A stretch of DNA of 64,000 nucleotides from Methylocystis sp. Sn-Cys (GTDB lineage Bacteria; Pseudomonadota; Alphaproteobacteria; Rhizobiales; Beijerinckiaceae), in contig NZ_JAERVJ010000001.1 of the NCBI RefSeq assembly GCF_016745395.1, positions 806,001 to 870,000 of the forward strand, written 5' to 3'. A program made the position numbers and the translations under genes. Under the pieces are notes generated by a model. That model was not told where the DNA came from. It saw nothing but the letters and a program-made list of their open reading frames with translations, and searched no databases. The stretch's first letter is position 1, and each line of letters begins with the position of its first letter. Below are positions 46,544-56,379 of this stretch, piece after piece.

Positions 46544-47662
46544 TTAGACGCGCATCGGCATCAGCACGTAAAGCGCGCTCGCCCCGTCGCGGTCCTGGAT
46601 CAGCGTCGGCGAGCCCGGATCGGCGAGCTTGAAGAGCGCCGTGTCGCTGTCGAGTTGCTGGGTGATGTCGAGGAGATATCTGGCGTTGAAGCCGACGTCG
46701 AGCGGCGCGCCGTCGTAATCGGCTTCGATCTCCTCGACCGCCGAGCCCTGATCGGGGTTGGTGACCGAGAGCACGAGCTTGCCTTCCGTCAGAGCGAGCT
46801 TAACCGCCCGGCCGCGCTCCGACGAAATGGTGGAGACGCGATCGACCGCCTTGGCGAAGACGTCGCGCTCCACGGTCAGACGCTTGTCGTTGCCTGCCGG
46901 TATGACGCGGCCGTAGTCGGGGAAGGTGCCGTCGATGAGCTTCGTCGTCAGCAGCGCGTCGCCGAAGGAGAAGCGCATCTTATTGGTCGAGAGCTCGACC
47001 AGCACCTCGCCCTGTGCGTCTTCGATGAGGCGCTGCACCTCCTGCACCGCCTTGCGGGGGAGAATGACGCCCGGCATGCCCGCGCAGCCTTCCGGCGCCG
47101 GCAGCTCAAGACGGGCGAGACGGTGGCCGTCGGTCGCCACCGCGCGCAGCATCAACTGGCCCTCGACCTCCATCGCGTGGATGTAGATGCCGTTGAGATA
47201 ATAGCGGGTCTCTTCGTTGGAGATGGCGAATTGCGTCTTCTCGATGAGCCGCTTGAGATCGGCGGGCGCCAGCGAGAAGCTATGGCTGAATTCGCCCGAG
47301 GTCACGTCGGGGAAGTCGCTTTCGGGCAGCGTCGACAGGTTGAAACGCGAACGCCCCGAGCGCAGCGTGAGCTGGCCGGCTTCTCCCGAGCCGTCGAGCG
47401 ACACCTGCGCGCCTTCGGGCAGCTTGCGGACGATGTCATAGAGCGTATGGGCGGGAAGGGTGGCGCCGCCGGCCTGCCCGACCTCGGCCGGCGCCTTTTC
47501 GGTGATCTCGAGATCGAGGTCGGTCGCCTTCAGCGTCAGCGTTCCGTCCCTGGCGTCGATCAGCACGTTGGCGAGAATGGGGATCGTGGTGCGCCGTTCA
47601 ACCACCCGATGCACATGGCCGAGCGCCCGCAACAGCGCCGCTCTCTCGATCGTAACCTTCAT
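46544..47662 (-). CDS. dnaN: DNA polymerase III beta sliding clamp
   Basis: DnaN is the ring-shaped processivity clamp of replicative DNA polymerase. The 372-residue protein is full length: MKVTIERAALLRALGHVHRVVERRTTIPIL at the start, NLSTLPESDFP near 140, ATDGHRLARLELP near 195, and the C-terminal VLMPMRV. I chose the ATG at 47662, the standard family start; an in-frame ATG 8 codons upstream (47686) would add MNETVSKA. Usual neighbours dnaA and recF are absent. Confidence 0.95.
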   Translation of the reverse strand: MKVTIERAALLRALGHVHRVVERRTTIPILANVLIDARDGTLTLKATDLDLEITEKAPAEVGQAGGATLPAHTLYDIVRKLPEGAQVSLDGSGEAGQLTLRSGRSRFNLSTLPESDFPDVTSGEFSHSFSLAPADLKRLIEKTQFAISNEETRYYLNGIYIHAMEVEGQLMLRAVATDGHRLARLELPAPEGCAGMPGVILPRKAVQEVQRLIEDAQGEVLVELSTNKMRFSFGDALLTTKLIDGTFPDYGRVIPAGNDKRLTVERDVFAKAVDRVSTISSERGRAVKLALTEGKLVLSVTNPDQGSAVEEIEADYDGAPLDVGFNARYLLDITQQLDSDTALFKLADPGSPTLIQDRDGASALYVLMPMRV

Positions 47663-47768
47663 CGCCTTGGAAACCGTCTCGTTCATTGACGCGGCGCGCC
47701 GGGGGCGGTGACTTTGGCAAGCCCGAGAAGGAAGCGCAAGGGGCGGCGCGTCGGGAGTGGTGGAGAAT

Positions 47769-48008
47769 TCAGCCCGCGAGCCAGCTTTCGGGGTCTCTCG
47801 CGCCATGAACAATGGCGATGATTGTGAGGCCGTCTTCCGCAGGCTCGTAAATAATCAGGTAGCGCCCCTCGACGAGGATGCGGGCGTTGCAAGTCGCGCT
47901 TTCTTCATTATGCGTTGGAAAAGCCCGTCGGCCGCTCGGACATTATTGAGCGCCACTGTCGCCCATATATCGAAAAGCGCCGCTTCCGCAGCCGGCGTGA
48001 GGGTGACC
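47769..48008 (-). pseudogene. RelE/ParE-type toxin remnant
   Basis: The minus strand reads VTLTPAAEAALFDIWATVALNNVRAADGLFQRIMKKA, which is the start of a ParE-type toxin, then after a shift and a deletion of about 20 codons it continues in another frame with NARILVEGRYLIIYEPAEDGLTIIAIVHGARDPESWLAG and a stop at 47771-47769. The region just upstream has GTA where a start codon would be expected. Start, middle and frame are all damaged, so the toxin is dead. Confidence 0.8.
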
Positions 48009-48269
48009 CTAGCTACTCAGGCCGGCTTTCCTTTTGAACTCGGCCAGCAGCGAATCTGCTTCCACCTCGCGTCCGGGGCCGCTCGCCAGGCCGGTCTCAT
48101 AGGCCTGCTTGAGTCGCTCGAGTTCGAGCGCGCGGATTTCCTCGCGTTGCTCCCAAAGGCGAAGCGCTTCACGGAGCACCTCGCTATTCGATGCATAGGC
48201 GCCCGTTTCCACCGCTAGCTGGATACGGCGGGCCTGTTGGTCTGAGAGAGAGATTGTCATCGTGCGCAT
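48009..48269 (-). CDS. ParD-type antitoxin (ribbon-helix-helix)
   Basis: The 86-residue protein has an N-terminal RHH fold (TISLSDQQARRIQLAVETGAYASNSEVLREALRLWEQRE) and a charged helical tail, typical of ParD. It represses its own operon and neutralises its toxin. Its reading frame is intact even though the downstream toxin (47769-48008) has decayed. Two ATG codons are possible at the start (residues 1 and 4). Its stop lies at the point where the toxin begins, which fits a former operon. Confidence 0.85.
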   Translation of the reverse strand: MRTMTISLSDQQARRIQLAVETGAYASNSEVLREALRLWEQREEIRALELERLKQAYETGLASGPGREVEADSLLAEFKRKAGLSS

Positions 48270-48393
48270 GCGGCATGCTCTCTAAAAACCACAAAAATTA
48301 ATAGCCCGCGCCCGCGCGATTTCTTAACCAGCCCTTAAAGCGCCTTCCTTAAGTTGAATTCAGGGGCAGGCGGAGAGCCTCTGGACGGAAAAA

Positions 48394-50703
48394 ATGGCGC
48401 GCGGCGGCAAACGTCAGGAACCCAGATTCGACGACGGCGAGGACGACGACTGGGACTTGCGGGCCGAGAGACGGCCTTCGCCCCGGTCCCGTCAGGCGCG
48501 TGAGGCGGAGGAGCCGGACGATTTCGACGCTGAAGCAACTGCCGAACCGAAGCGACGGCGGCCCGGATCGATGATCGGCGCGCTCTTTTATTGGGGCTTC
48601 ACCCTTTCGATTTGGGGCGTGGTCGGCGCCGGCGCGCTCGCGGTCTATTACGGCTCGCAATTGCCGCCGATCGACCAGCTCGCGGTGCCCAAGCGCCCGC
48701 CCAATATCGCGATCATGGGCTCGGACGGCGAGCTTCTCGCCAATCGCGGAGACACGGGCGGCGCGGCGATCCGCATTTCGGAGCTGCCGCCTTATCTGCC
48801 CAAGGCCTTCATCGCCATCGAAGATCGGCGTTTCTATTCGCATTGGGGCGTCGATCCGCAGGGCATCGGCCGCGCGCTGCTGCGCAATGTCACCGGCCGC
48901 GGCGGCATGCAGGGCGGCTCGACGCTGACCCAGCAGCTCGCCAAAAACCTGTTCCTGACGCAGGAGCGGACGATCTCGCGCAAGATCCAGGAGGCGATCC
49001 TGGCGCTTTGGCTCGAGCATAAATATTCGAAGGACCAGATTCTCGAGCTTTACCTCAACCGCGTCTATTTTGGCTCCGGCGCCTATGGCGTCGAGGCGGC
49101 GACGCAGCGCTATTTCGGTCATAGCGCCAGGACCGCGACTCTCTCCGAATCCGCCGTGCTCGCGGGGTTGATGAAGGCCCCGAGCAAGCTCGCCCCTGAC
49201 CGCAATCCCGAAGGCGCGACCGAGCGCGCCGCGCAGGTCATCACGGCAATGGCGCAGGAAGGCCATATCAGCGAGACGATGGCCAAGGCGGCGCTCGCCC
49301 ATCCGGCGCAGGCGGCCAAAGGCCTGGGCACGGGCTCGGCCAATTATGCGGCCGATTACGTCATGGACATGCTCGACGACACGATCGGCGCCATCGACCA
49401 GGACATTGTCGTCACGACAACCATCGACCCGCGCCTGCAGGCCGTGGCGGAAGGCGCGCTGAAGGAGGAGCTCGACAACAAGGGCGCAAAATTCGGCGTG
49501 TCGCAAGGCGCCATCGTGTCGATCGACCCCAATGGCGCGATCCGCGCGCTGGTCGGCGGCCGCGACTATTCGGAGAGCCAGTTCAATCGCGCCGTCTCCG
49601 CCAAACGCCAGCCGGGCTCGGCCTTCAAACCCTTCGTCTATCTCGCCGGTCTCGAACATGGCATGACGCCGGACTCCGTGCGCGAGGACGGTCCGCTCAA
49701 CATCAAGGGCTGGACGCCGGAGAACTACAGCCACGAATATTTCGGCCCCGTCACGCTCACCAAGGCGCTGGCGCTCTCGCTCAATACCGTCGCGGTGCGC
49801 GTCGGTCTGGAAGTTGGGCCGAAGGCCGTGGTGAAGACGGCGCACCGGCTCGGCGTCCAATCCGACCTTCAGCCCAACGCCTCCATCGCCCTCGGCACGT
49901 CGGAAGTGACGCCGCTGGAGCTTGTCGCCGCCTATGCGCCCTTCGCGAATGGCGGGGTCGGCGTGCAGCCGCACATCATCACACGGGTGAAGACGGCGAG
50001 CGGCAAGACGCTTTACCAGCGCAAAGGCTCCGTCTTCGGCCGCGTGATCGAGCCGCAATATGTGGCGATGATGAATACGATGATGCAGGAGACGCTGCTG
50101 ACCGGCACGGCGCGCAAGGCGGCGCTGCCCGGATGGCAGGCGGCCGGCAAGACAGGCACCAGCCAGGATTTTCGCGACGCCTGGTTTGTCGGCTATACGA
50201 GCCGGCTCGTCACCGGCGTGTGGCTCGGCAATGACGACAGCTCGCCGACGAAAAAGGCCTCGGGCGGCAATCTGCCGGTGGGAATCTGGAGCCGCTATAT
50301 GGGGATCGCCCTGCGCGGCGCGCCGGTCGCGAGCCTGCCGACCGGCTCCTGGCGCTCGGACGCCGAGGAGGTCATCGCCAAGCCGCTCGACGAGCTGATC
50401 GGCATCTTCACAGGGGCCGACCACCAGCCTGCGCCCACGCCGCCGCCAAGGCCACAAAGACAAGCGCCACCGTCTCCGCCGGAAAATCGGGCCGCCGAGG
50501 AGACTTTGTCGGCGCCGGACGAAACGGCGACGATACTGCCGCCCCCACGCGCTCGCGCGGCGCGTCAAAGAGAGATCGACGACCTGCTGCCGCCCGCGGA
50601 CGTCCCCAATGCCGGCGCGGCGCCTCCCCCCAGCCCGCGGCGCGGGCGCAGCCCGGCGCCGCAGGAGAAGAATATTTTCGAACAGCTCTTCGGGGGTAAT
50701 TGA
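48394..50703 (+). CDS. mrcA: Penicillin-binding protein 1A
   Basis: This bifunctional peptidoglycan enzyme polymerises glycan strands and cross-links peptides at the outer face of the inner membrane. The 769-residue protein has a 60-residue charged N-terminal tail, a membrane segment near 70-85, the GT51 domain with EDRRFYSHWG near 143 and GGSTLTQQLAKNL near 175, and a transpeptidase domain with SAFKP near 408 (nucleophile Ser) and KTGTS near 585. A Pro-rich 100-residue tail follows. Gene symbol is a family-level assignment; alphaproteobacteria have several PBP1 paralogues. Confidence 0.9.
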   Translation: MARGGKRQEPRFDDGEDDDWDLRAERRPSPRSRQAREAEEPDDFDAEATAEPKRRRPGSMIGALFYWGFTLSIWGVVGAGALAVYYGSQLPPIDQLAVPKRPPNIAIMGSDGELLANRGDTGGAAIRISELPPYLPKAFIAIEDRRFYSHWGVDPQGIGRALLRNVTGRGGMQGGSTLTQQLAKNLFLTQERTISRKIQEAILALWLEHKYSKDQILELYLNRVYFGSGAYGVEAATQRYFGHSARTATLSESAVLAGLMKAPSKLAPDRNPEGATERAAQVITAMAQEGHISETMAKAALAHPAQAAKGLGTGSANYAADYVMDMLDDTIGAIDQDIVVTTTIDPRLQAVAEGALKEELDNKGAKFGVSQGAIVSIDPNGAIRALVGGRDYSESQFNRAVSAKRQPGSAFKPFVYLAGLEHGMTPDSVREDGPLNIKGWTPENYSHEYFGPVTLTKALALSLNTVAVRVGLEVGPKAVVKTAHRLGVQSDLQPNASIALGTSEVTPLELVAAYAPFANGGVGVQPHIITRVKTASGKTLYQRKGSVFGRVIEPQYVAMMNTMMQETLLTGTARKAALPGWQAAGKTGTSQDFRDAWFVGYTSRLVTGVWLGNDDSSPTKKASGGNLPVGIWSRYMGIALRGAPVASLPTGSWRSDAEEVIAKPLDELIGIFTGADHQPAPTPPPRPQRQAPPSPPENRAAEETLSAPDETATILPPPRARAARQREIDDLLPPADVPNAGAAPPPSPRRGRSPAPQEKNIFEQLFGGN

Positions 50704-50722
50704 ACGCGCGAGCCTCGCCCGC

Positions 50723-51154
50723 TCAGTCCGACGTCACCATGACTGGCGGCATCTCGTCGTTTTCCGGACGATCGAGTCCATCTTCCTCGGCAAGCTCCAC
50801 CCCGGTGATGCAGACATCCTCGCCGTCGACGACGACCTCGATCTTTTCCAGCGCGGCGCCGGCGCAAGGGCCGTCGTAACAATTGCCGGTCACCGGATCA
50901 AAGAGCGCGCCGTGCTTGCCGCAGACGATGGCGCGGTGGCCCTGGTCGAGGAAGTGGCCGGGCTGGAAGTCGATCCGCGCGCCCTGATGCGGGCAGCGGT
51001 TGGCGTAAGCGTGGTAGACCCTGCCCTGGCGGACGACGAAGATTGGGAAGGGCACGGTCTTGTCGCCCTCCCTGCGCGCCAGCACGAAGCCGACCGCGCC
51101 GCGCTTGGCGACGTCGTTAACGTGACAGACAGCAAATAACTCGGTTGCCGGCAT
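50723..51154 (-). CDS. Rieske [2Fe-2S] ferredoxin-like protein
   Basis: The 143-residue protein has a Rieske cluster site: CPHQGARIDF near 54 and CGKHGALFDPVTG near 79, each giving one Cys and one His ligand. It is a small soluble Rieske ferredoxin, probably an electron carrier to an oxygenase or a nitrite reductase small subunit type protein. No oxygenase gene is adjacent. I chose the ATG at 51154 because GGAGG lies 7 bases upstream. The acidic tail (AEEDGLDRPENDE) is unusual. Confidence 0.85.
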   Translation of the reverse strand: MPATELFAVCHVNDVAKRGAVGFVLARREGDKTVPFPIFVVRQGRVYHAYANRCPHQGARIDFQPGHFLDQGHRAIVCGKHGALFDPVTGNCYDGPCAGAALEKIEVVVDGEDVCITGVELAEEDGLDRPENDEMPPVMVTSD

Positions 51155-51302
51155 GAACGCCTCCATGGCGGGGCAGGCGGCCCCTTTCCGATATGGAAGC
51201 AAAAACCCTGCCTTCGTCCCGCCGGTAGGGCGAATGGCGATTATCAAATGAAAATGCAAAGGCGGCCCCGGCCCCGCGGCGGGCCGGGTCTGTTGCCCAA
51301 CA

Positions 51303-51572
51303 TCAGTGCAGGCTGACCATGGTGAGGTCGTTTTCCCGGGCGTTGCCAATGGCGCCCTCTTCCGAGTCGGCGAGAACGATCGGGGCGCCGTCGGCCCCGA
51401 TCAGCGCGAAAATGGTGAGACCGGGTTGGATCTGCGGCGCTTGCGGATAGAGGCGGTTGACGTCTTCGGACCGCATGGCGCGCACATAAGCGATCATGCC
51501 GTCGCCCAGATTGGCGAATTGTTCCGGCGTCAGGAGCGGCTCCCTTCGCTCGATCGTGATTTTTTCTTGCAT
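51303..51572 (-). CDS. DUF1150 protein
   Basis: The 89-residue protein matches DUF1150: LTPEQFANLGDGMIAYVRAMRSEDVNRLYP, then GLTIFALIGADGAPIVLADS and REND. It is found in alphaproteobacteria, often beside a small heat-shock protein gene; none is visible here. The function is unknown. GAGGAG precedes the ATG at 51572. Confidence 0.85.
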   Translation of the reverse strand: MQEKITIERREPLLTPEQFANLGDGMIAYVRAMRSEDVNRLYPQAPQIQPGLTIFALIGADGAPIVLADSEEGAIGNARENDLTMVSLH

Positions 51573-51801
51573 GTTGCTCCTCCTCGGCGTCCGTGACGAC
51601 CCGCCCGTCGACGCCTGCCGCGCAGCGCGTCTTGCAGCTAGATGTGTGGCGCTTTGGAGCCGTTTTAAAGAGGGCGCCACGGCCGATTCTGCGGCCAAGG
51701 TTACCCCTTTATGCGGGAGCGAAGCGGCTGTTTCTGGCTCAGCGCCTCACCCTCTCTAGCAGGAATCGTGCGAGTTTGGGGGGAGGAGCGTTCCCCTCCC
51801 C

Positions 51802-53031
51802 TTACAGCGCCAGCGCCAGACGGCCCGGGTCCTCCAGCGTCTCCTTGACGCGCACGAGGAAGGTCACCGCCTCCTTCCCGTCGACGAGGCGATGGTCGTA
51901 GGAGAGCGCCAGATACATCATCGGGCGGATCTCGATCTTGCCGTCGACCGCAATCGGGCGCTCCTGAATCTTGTGCATGCCGAGAATGCCGGATTGCGGC
52001 GCGTTCAATATGGGCGTCGACATCAGCGAGCCATAGACCCCGCCGTTCGAGATGGTGAAAGTGCCGCCCTGCAGATCGGCGATGTCGAGCGCGCCGTCGC
52101 GCGCCTTCTTGCCCAGCGCGGCGATGCTTTTCTCGATCTCGGCCAGAGACATGCGATCGGCGTCGCGCACCACGGGCACGACGAGGCCCTTATCCGTGCC
52201 CACCGCCACGCCGATGTGGCAGAAGCGCTTGTAGATGATGTCCGTCCCGTCGATCTCGGCGTTGACCGCCGGGATTTCCTCCAGCGCCTGACAGCAGGCT
52301 TTCACGAAATAGGACATGAAGCCGAGCTTCACGCCGTGCTTCTTCTCGAAAAGGTCCTTGTATTTGTTGCGCTGGGCGATGAGCGCCGACATGTCGACCT
52401 CGTTGAAGGTCGTCAGCATCGCCGCGACATTCTGCGCTTCTTTCAGGCGCCGGGCGATGGTTTGGCGCAGGCGCGACATCTTCACGCGCTCCTCGCGCGC
52501 GGCGTCCTCCTGCGGCGCGGGGGCGCGCGGGGCGGGCGGCGGCGGCGCTTCGACGACTGGCGCCGGCGCCGCAGGGGCCCGGGCGGCGAAATCGATCACG
52601 TCGGATTTCAGCGCCTGGCCGCGCTTGCCGGAGCCCGCGACCTGCGAGACGTCGATGCCTTTCTCCGCGGCGATTTTGGCGGCGGCGGGCGAGGGCGGCA
52701 TGGTCGTGGCCGGCTGGCTCGGCGCGGCGGGAGCGGGCGCAGCGGCGGCAGGCGCCGGAGCGGGTTTTGCGGCCGGCGCCGGCGCAGCAGCAGCGCCCCC
52801 GGCGACGATCTGGCCGAGCAGCGCGCCCGGCTGCACCGTTTCGCCTTCCTTGACCAGAACTTCGGCGAGGACGCCCGCCGCAGGGGCGTTGACCTCCAAG
52901 GTCACCTTGTCGGTCTCGAGCTCGGCAAGCGTTTCATCGGCGCGCACCGTGTCGCCCGCCTTCTTGAACCAGCGGCCGATCGTCGCCTCCGTGACGGATT
53001 CGCCGAGGGTCGGGACACGAATTTCAGTCAT
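51802..53031 (-). CDS. sucB: Dihydrolipoyl succinyltransferase (E2 of 2-oxoglutarate dehydrogenase)
   Basis: The E2 core transfers a succinyl group from lipoate to CoA in the 2-oxoglutarate dehydrogenase complex. The 409-residue protein has a lipoyl domain with the attachment Lys in [10 protein letters not shown] near 42, an Ala/Pro linker of about 40 residues, an E3-binding domain around 115-150 ([27 protein letters not shown]), and the catalytic core with [13 protein letters not shown] near 380 (His and Asp). It follows sucA with a 214-base gap holding palindromic repeats, so it may be transcribed through them or from its own promoter. The lpd gene is not adjacent. Confidence 0.95.
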   Translation of the reverse strand: MTEIRVPTLGESVTEATIGRWFKKAGDTVRADETLAELETDKVTLEVNAPAAGVLAEVLVKEGETVQPGALLGQIVAGGAAAAPAPAAKPAPAPAAAAPAPAAPSQPATTMPPSPAAAKIAAEKGIDVSQVAGSGKRGQALKSDVIDFAARAPAAPAPVVEAPPPPAPRAPAPQEDAAREERVKMSRLRQTIARRLKEAQNVAAMLTTFNEVDMSALIAQRNKYKDLFEKKHGVKLGFMSYFVKACCQALEEIPAVNAEIDGTDIIYKRFCHIGVAVGTDKGLVVPVVRDADRMSLAEIEKSIAALGKKARDGALDIADLQGGTFTISNGGVYGSLMSTPILNAPQSGILGMHKIQERPIAVDGKIEIRPMMYLALSYDHRLVDGKEAVTFLVRVKETLEDPGRLALAL

Positions 53032-53099
53032 CGATCATTCCTCGTATGGCTCAGCGGAGTTGGTAAATTTTCTAAGTGTGCCCGCGAGGCCCCCTCCCT

Positions 53100-53243
53100 G
53101 TCCCTCCCCCGCCATAGGGCGTCTGAAGGACGCCCGTCTTTCGACGGGCTATGGCGGGAGAGGGGACCCTCGTGATCAGCGTTGTCGATGAAGGCCACGA
53201 TGTTCTCCCTCTCCCGCAAAGCGGGGGAAGGCTGGGGAGGGGG
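53100..53243. repeat. Palindromic intergenic repeat between sucA and sucB
   Basis: CCCTCCCCCGCCATAG (53102-53117) pairs with CTATGGCGGGAGAGGG (53149-53164), and a second pair of arms, CCTCCCTGTCCC... and ...GGGGGAAGGCTGGGGAGG, flanks it. Such GC-rich palindromes are common in the intergenic DNA of this group. It could end or stabilise the transcript between the two genes. Confidence 0.6.
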
Positions 53244-53245
53244 CG

Positions 53246-56236
53246 CTAGGCCGCAAAAGCGTCATCCAGGAAAGCCCGAAGCTGCGCCAGATGCTTCGAC
53301 ATGGCGCCGGCGGCGGTCGAGGCCGAGGCGGGGCGTCCGATATAACGCGCGCGCTTCGCCGTCGCGCCCACCTGGGCCAGCACCCATTCCAGATAAGGTT
53401 CGACGAAGAACCAGGCGCCCATGTTCTTGGGCTCCTCCTGGCACCAGGCGATGTCGGCGTTCTTGAAGCGCGACAAAGCGGTGACGAGGCTCTTCAGCGG
53501 GAAGGGATAAAGCTGCTCGACGCGCAGCAGATAGACGTCGTCGATCCCGCGCTTCTCACGGTCTTCCAGCAAATCGTAATAGACCTTGCCGCTGCACAGC
53601 ACGACGCGGCGGATCTGCTCGTCGGGTTTCAGCAGCGCCGTCTCATGCGTCTCGCCGTCGTCGAGCAGGATGCGCTGGAAGCTCGACGCCATGCCCATCT
53701 CGCCGAGCCGCGAGACGCAGCGCTTGTGGCGCAGCAACGACTTCGGCGCCATGAGAATGAGCGGCTTGCGCAAGTTGCGATGGAGCTGGCGGCGCAGAAT
53801 GTGGAAGTAGTTCGCCGGCGTCGAGCAGTTCGCCACCTGCATATTGTCTTCGGCGCAAAGCTGCAGATAGCGTTCGAGGCGCGCCGAGGAATGTTCCGGC
53901 CCCTGTCCCTCATAGCCATGCGGCAGCAGGCAGACGAGGCCGGACATGCGCAGCCATTTGCGCTCGCCCGCCGATAGGAACTGGTCGAAGATCACCTGCG
54001 CGCCATTGGCGAAGTCGCCGAATTGCGCTTCCCACAGCACGAGCGCATTGGGCTCGGCGAGGGAATAGCCATATTCGAAGCCGAGCACGGCTTCTTCAGA
54101 GAGCATCGAATTGATGACCTCGAACCGGCCCTGCTCTGGCGAGATGTGATCGAGCGGAATGTAGCGCGCTTCCGTTTCCTGATCGATCAGCACGCTGTGG
54201 CGCTGCGAGAAGGTGCCGCGCTCGCTGTCCTGGCCGGAGAGGCGCACGTCCCAGCCCTCGATCAGCAGCGCGCCGAAGGCCAGCGCCTCCGCCGTCGCCC
54301 AGTCGATCGACGTCCCTTCCTCGATCGCATTGCGGCGATTGTCGAGGAAGCGCTGGATGGTGCGATGCGCCTTGAAATCCGCCGGGACTGTCGTCAGTTT
54401 CGCGCCGATGTCGCGCAAGGTTTCGAGCGGCGCGCCGGTTTTACCCCTCCGCTCGTCCTCGGACGCCTGATAGCCGGGCTTCAAGCCCGCCCAGCGCCCG
54501 TCGAGCCAATCCGCCTTGTTGGGCTTATAGGTCCCGCTCGCTTCGAACTCGACCTCGAGCCGCGCGCGCCACTCCTCCTTCATCCGGTCTGCGTCGGCCT
54601 TCGCGAGCTGGCCTTCGTTGGCGAGCTTCTCGCCATAGAGGTCGAGCGTCGTGCGATGCGCGCGGATCTTTTTGTACATCAGCGGCTGGGTGAAGCCGGG
54701 CTCGTCGCCTTCATTGTGGCCGAAGCGGCGGTAGCACCACATGTCGATGACGACGGGTTTCTGGAATTGCTGGCGGAACTCGGTCGCGACGCGCGCAGCG
54801 AAGACGACCGCCTCCGGATCGTCGCCATTGACGTGGAAGATCGGCGCTTCGACCATTTTCGCGACATCCGATGGATAGGGCGAAGAGCGCGAGAAGCGCG
54901 GATAGGTGGTGAAGCCGATTTGATTGTTGATGATGAAATGCACCGAGCCGCCGGTGCGATGACCCTTGAGCCCGGAGAGGCCGAAACATTCCGCCACGAC
55001 GCCCTGGCCCGCGAAAGCCGCGTCGCCATGGATGAGCAGCGGCAGCACTGTGCGGCGGTCGCCGTCATGTTGATCCTGCTTGGCGCGGACTTTCCCGAGC
55101 ACGACCGGATCGACGATTTCGAGATGCGAGGGGTTCGCTGTGAGCGAGAGATGGACCTTGTTGTTATCGAACTCGCGATCGGACGAGGCGCCCAAGTGAT
55201 ATTTCACGTCGCCGGAGCCTTCCACCTCGTCGGGCAGGAAAGAGCCGCCCTTGAATTCATGGAAGAGCGCGCGATGCGGCTTGCCCATCACCTGGCAGAG
55301 CACGTTCAGGCGGCCGCGATGGGCCATGCCGAGAACGATCTCCTGCACGCCGAGCGCGCCGCCGCGCTTGATGATCTGTTCCAGCGCCGGGACCATCGCC
55401 TCCGCGCCGTCGAGGCCGAAGCGCTTGGTGCCCGTATATTTGACGTCGAGGAACTTCTCGAAACCCTCGGCCTCGACGAGCTTGTTGTAGATGGCGCGCT
55501 TGCCTTCGTCGGTGAAGACGATCTCCTTCTTGGGGCCCTCGATGCGCGCCTGCAGCCAGGCTTTCTCGTCCGGATTCGAAATATGCATGAATTCGAAGCC
55601 GATCGAGCCGCAATAGGTGCGGCGCAGGATCGTCACCATCTCGAAGACGCTGGCGTATTGCATGCCCAAGACGCCGTCGATGAAGATCTTGCGGTCGTAG
55701 TCCTCGTCCTTGAAACCGTAGGTTTCGGGATGCAGCTCGCCGTGGTCGGGGCGCTGCTCAAGGCCCAAAGGATCGAGATTGGCGTGGAGATGGCCGCGCA
55801 TGCGATAGGCGCGGATCATCATCAAAGCGCGCACGGAGTCGCGCGTGGCGCGTTGAATATCGTCGGCCGTTGCGGCCACGGGGGCCGGCGCCGGCGCGCC
55901 TTTGGCGGCGGGCTTTTGGGCCGGGGCGGGGTATTCGCCGGTGAGCGCGCTGACCCATTCGCCATTGGCCGTCGGCGGCCAATCGCGGCGCGCCCAGGAG
56001 GGGCCGGAAGAAGGGGGCTGGGCGGCGCTCGGCGCTACGCCCATTTCAGCGAAGAACTTCGCCCATTCGGGGCTGACCGAGGAAGGGTCGGCCTCATAGG
56101 CGTCGAGCAGGCCCTCGATATAGGCTGCGTTGGCGCCCTGTAAGAATGAAGTAGTGGCGAAATTATTATTTTGCGTAGAACGCGGGCCGCCGGGAGCCGC
56201 CGGTCCGGCCACGCCATCAGTTTCAAGACGCGCCAT
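53246..56236 (-). CDS. sucA: 2-oxoglutarate dehydrogenase E1
   Basis: E1 decarboxylates 2-oxoglutarate with thiamine pyrophosphate. The 996-residue protein is full length: TSFLQGANAAYIEGLLDAYEADP at the start, an inserted Ala/Pro-rich linker near 100-130, then VLGMAHRGRLNVLCQVMGKP near 265, GDAAFAGQGVVAECFGLSGL near 405 and HNEGDEPGFTQPLMYKKI near 510, and a C-terminal QEEPKNMGAWFFVEP. I chose the ATG at 56236, where the family's sequence begins; the in-frame start at 56284 has no support. It follows sucD in the order sucD-sucA-sucB. Confidence 0.95.
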   Translation of the reverse strand: MARLETDGVAGPAAPGGPRSTQNNNFATTSFLQGANAAYIEGLLDAYEADPSSVSPEWAKFFAEMGVAPSAAQPPSSGPSWARRDWPPTANGEWVSALTGEYPAPAQKPAAKGAPAPAPVAATADDIQRATRDSVRALMMIRAYRMRGHLHANLDPLGLEQRPDHGELHPETYGFKDEDYDRKIFIDGVLGMQYASVFEMVTILRRTYCGSIGFEFMHISNPDEKAWLQARIEGPKKEIVFTDEGKRAIYNKLVEAEGFEKFLDVKYTGTKRFGLDGAEAMVPALEQIIKRGGALGVQEIVLGMAHRGRLNVLCQVMGKPHRALFHEFKGGSFLPDEVEGSGDVKYHLGASSDREFDNNKVHLSLTANPSHLEIVDPVVLGKVRAKQDQHDGDRRTVLPLLIHGDAAFAGQGVVAECFGLSGLKGHRTGGSVHFIINNQIGFTTYPRFSRSSPYPSDVAKMVEAPIFHVNGDDPEAVVFAARVATEFRQQFQKPVVIDMWCYRRFGHNEGDEPGFTQPLMYKKIRAHRTTLDLYGEKLANEGQLAKADADRMKEEWRARLEVEFEASGTYKPNKADWLDGRWAGLKPGYQASEDERRGKTGAPLETLRDIGAKLTTVPADFKAHRTIQRFLDNRRNAIEEGTSIDWATAEALAFGALLIEGWDVRLSGQDSERGTFSQRHSVLIDQETEARYIPLDHISPEQGRFEVINSMLSEEAVLGFEYGYSLAEPNALVLWEAQFGDFANGAQVIFDQFLSAGERKWLRMSGLVCLLPHGYEGQGPEHSSARLERYLQLCAEDNMQVANCSTPANYFHILRRQLHRNLRKPLILMAPKSLLRHKRCVSRLGEMGMASSFQRILLDDGETHETALLKPDEQIRRVVLCSGKVYYDLLEDREKRGIDDVYLLRVEQLYPFPLKSLVTALSRFKNADIAWCQEEPKNMGAWFFVEPYLEWVLAQVGATAKRARYIGRPASASTAAGAMSKHLAQLRAFLDDAFAA

Positions 56237-56379
56237 TGTCTCGCTTCTCTTGGAGCCGACGATGGCGCGTCTGCGAGCATGCAACCCGCCGCCGAAGGCT
56301 GATTTCGAGGCGCCGCCGACTTGCGGCGTCGCCTCTAATTTAAGTTCCTCGAGGCGGTATAGAAGAGGCGCGGCTGCGC

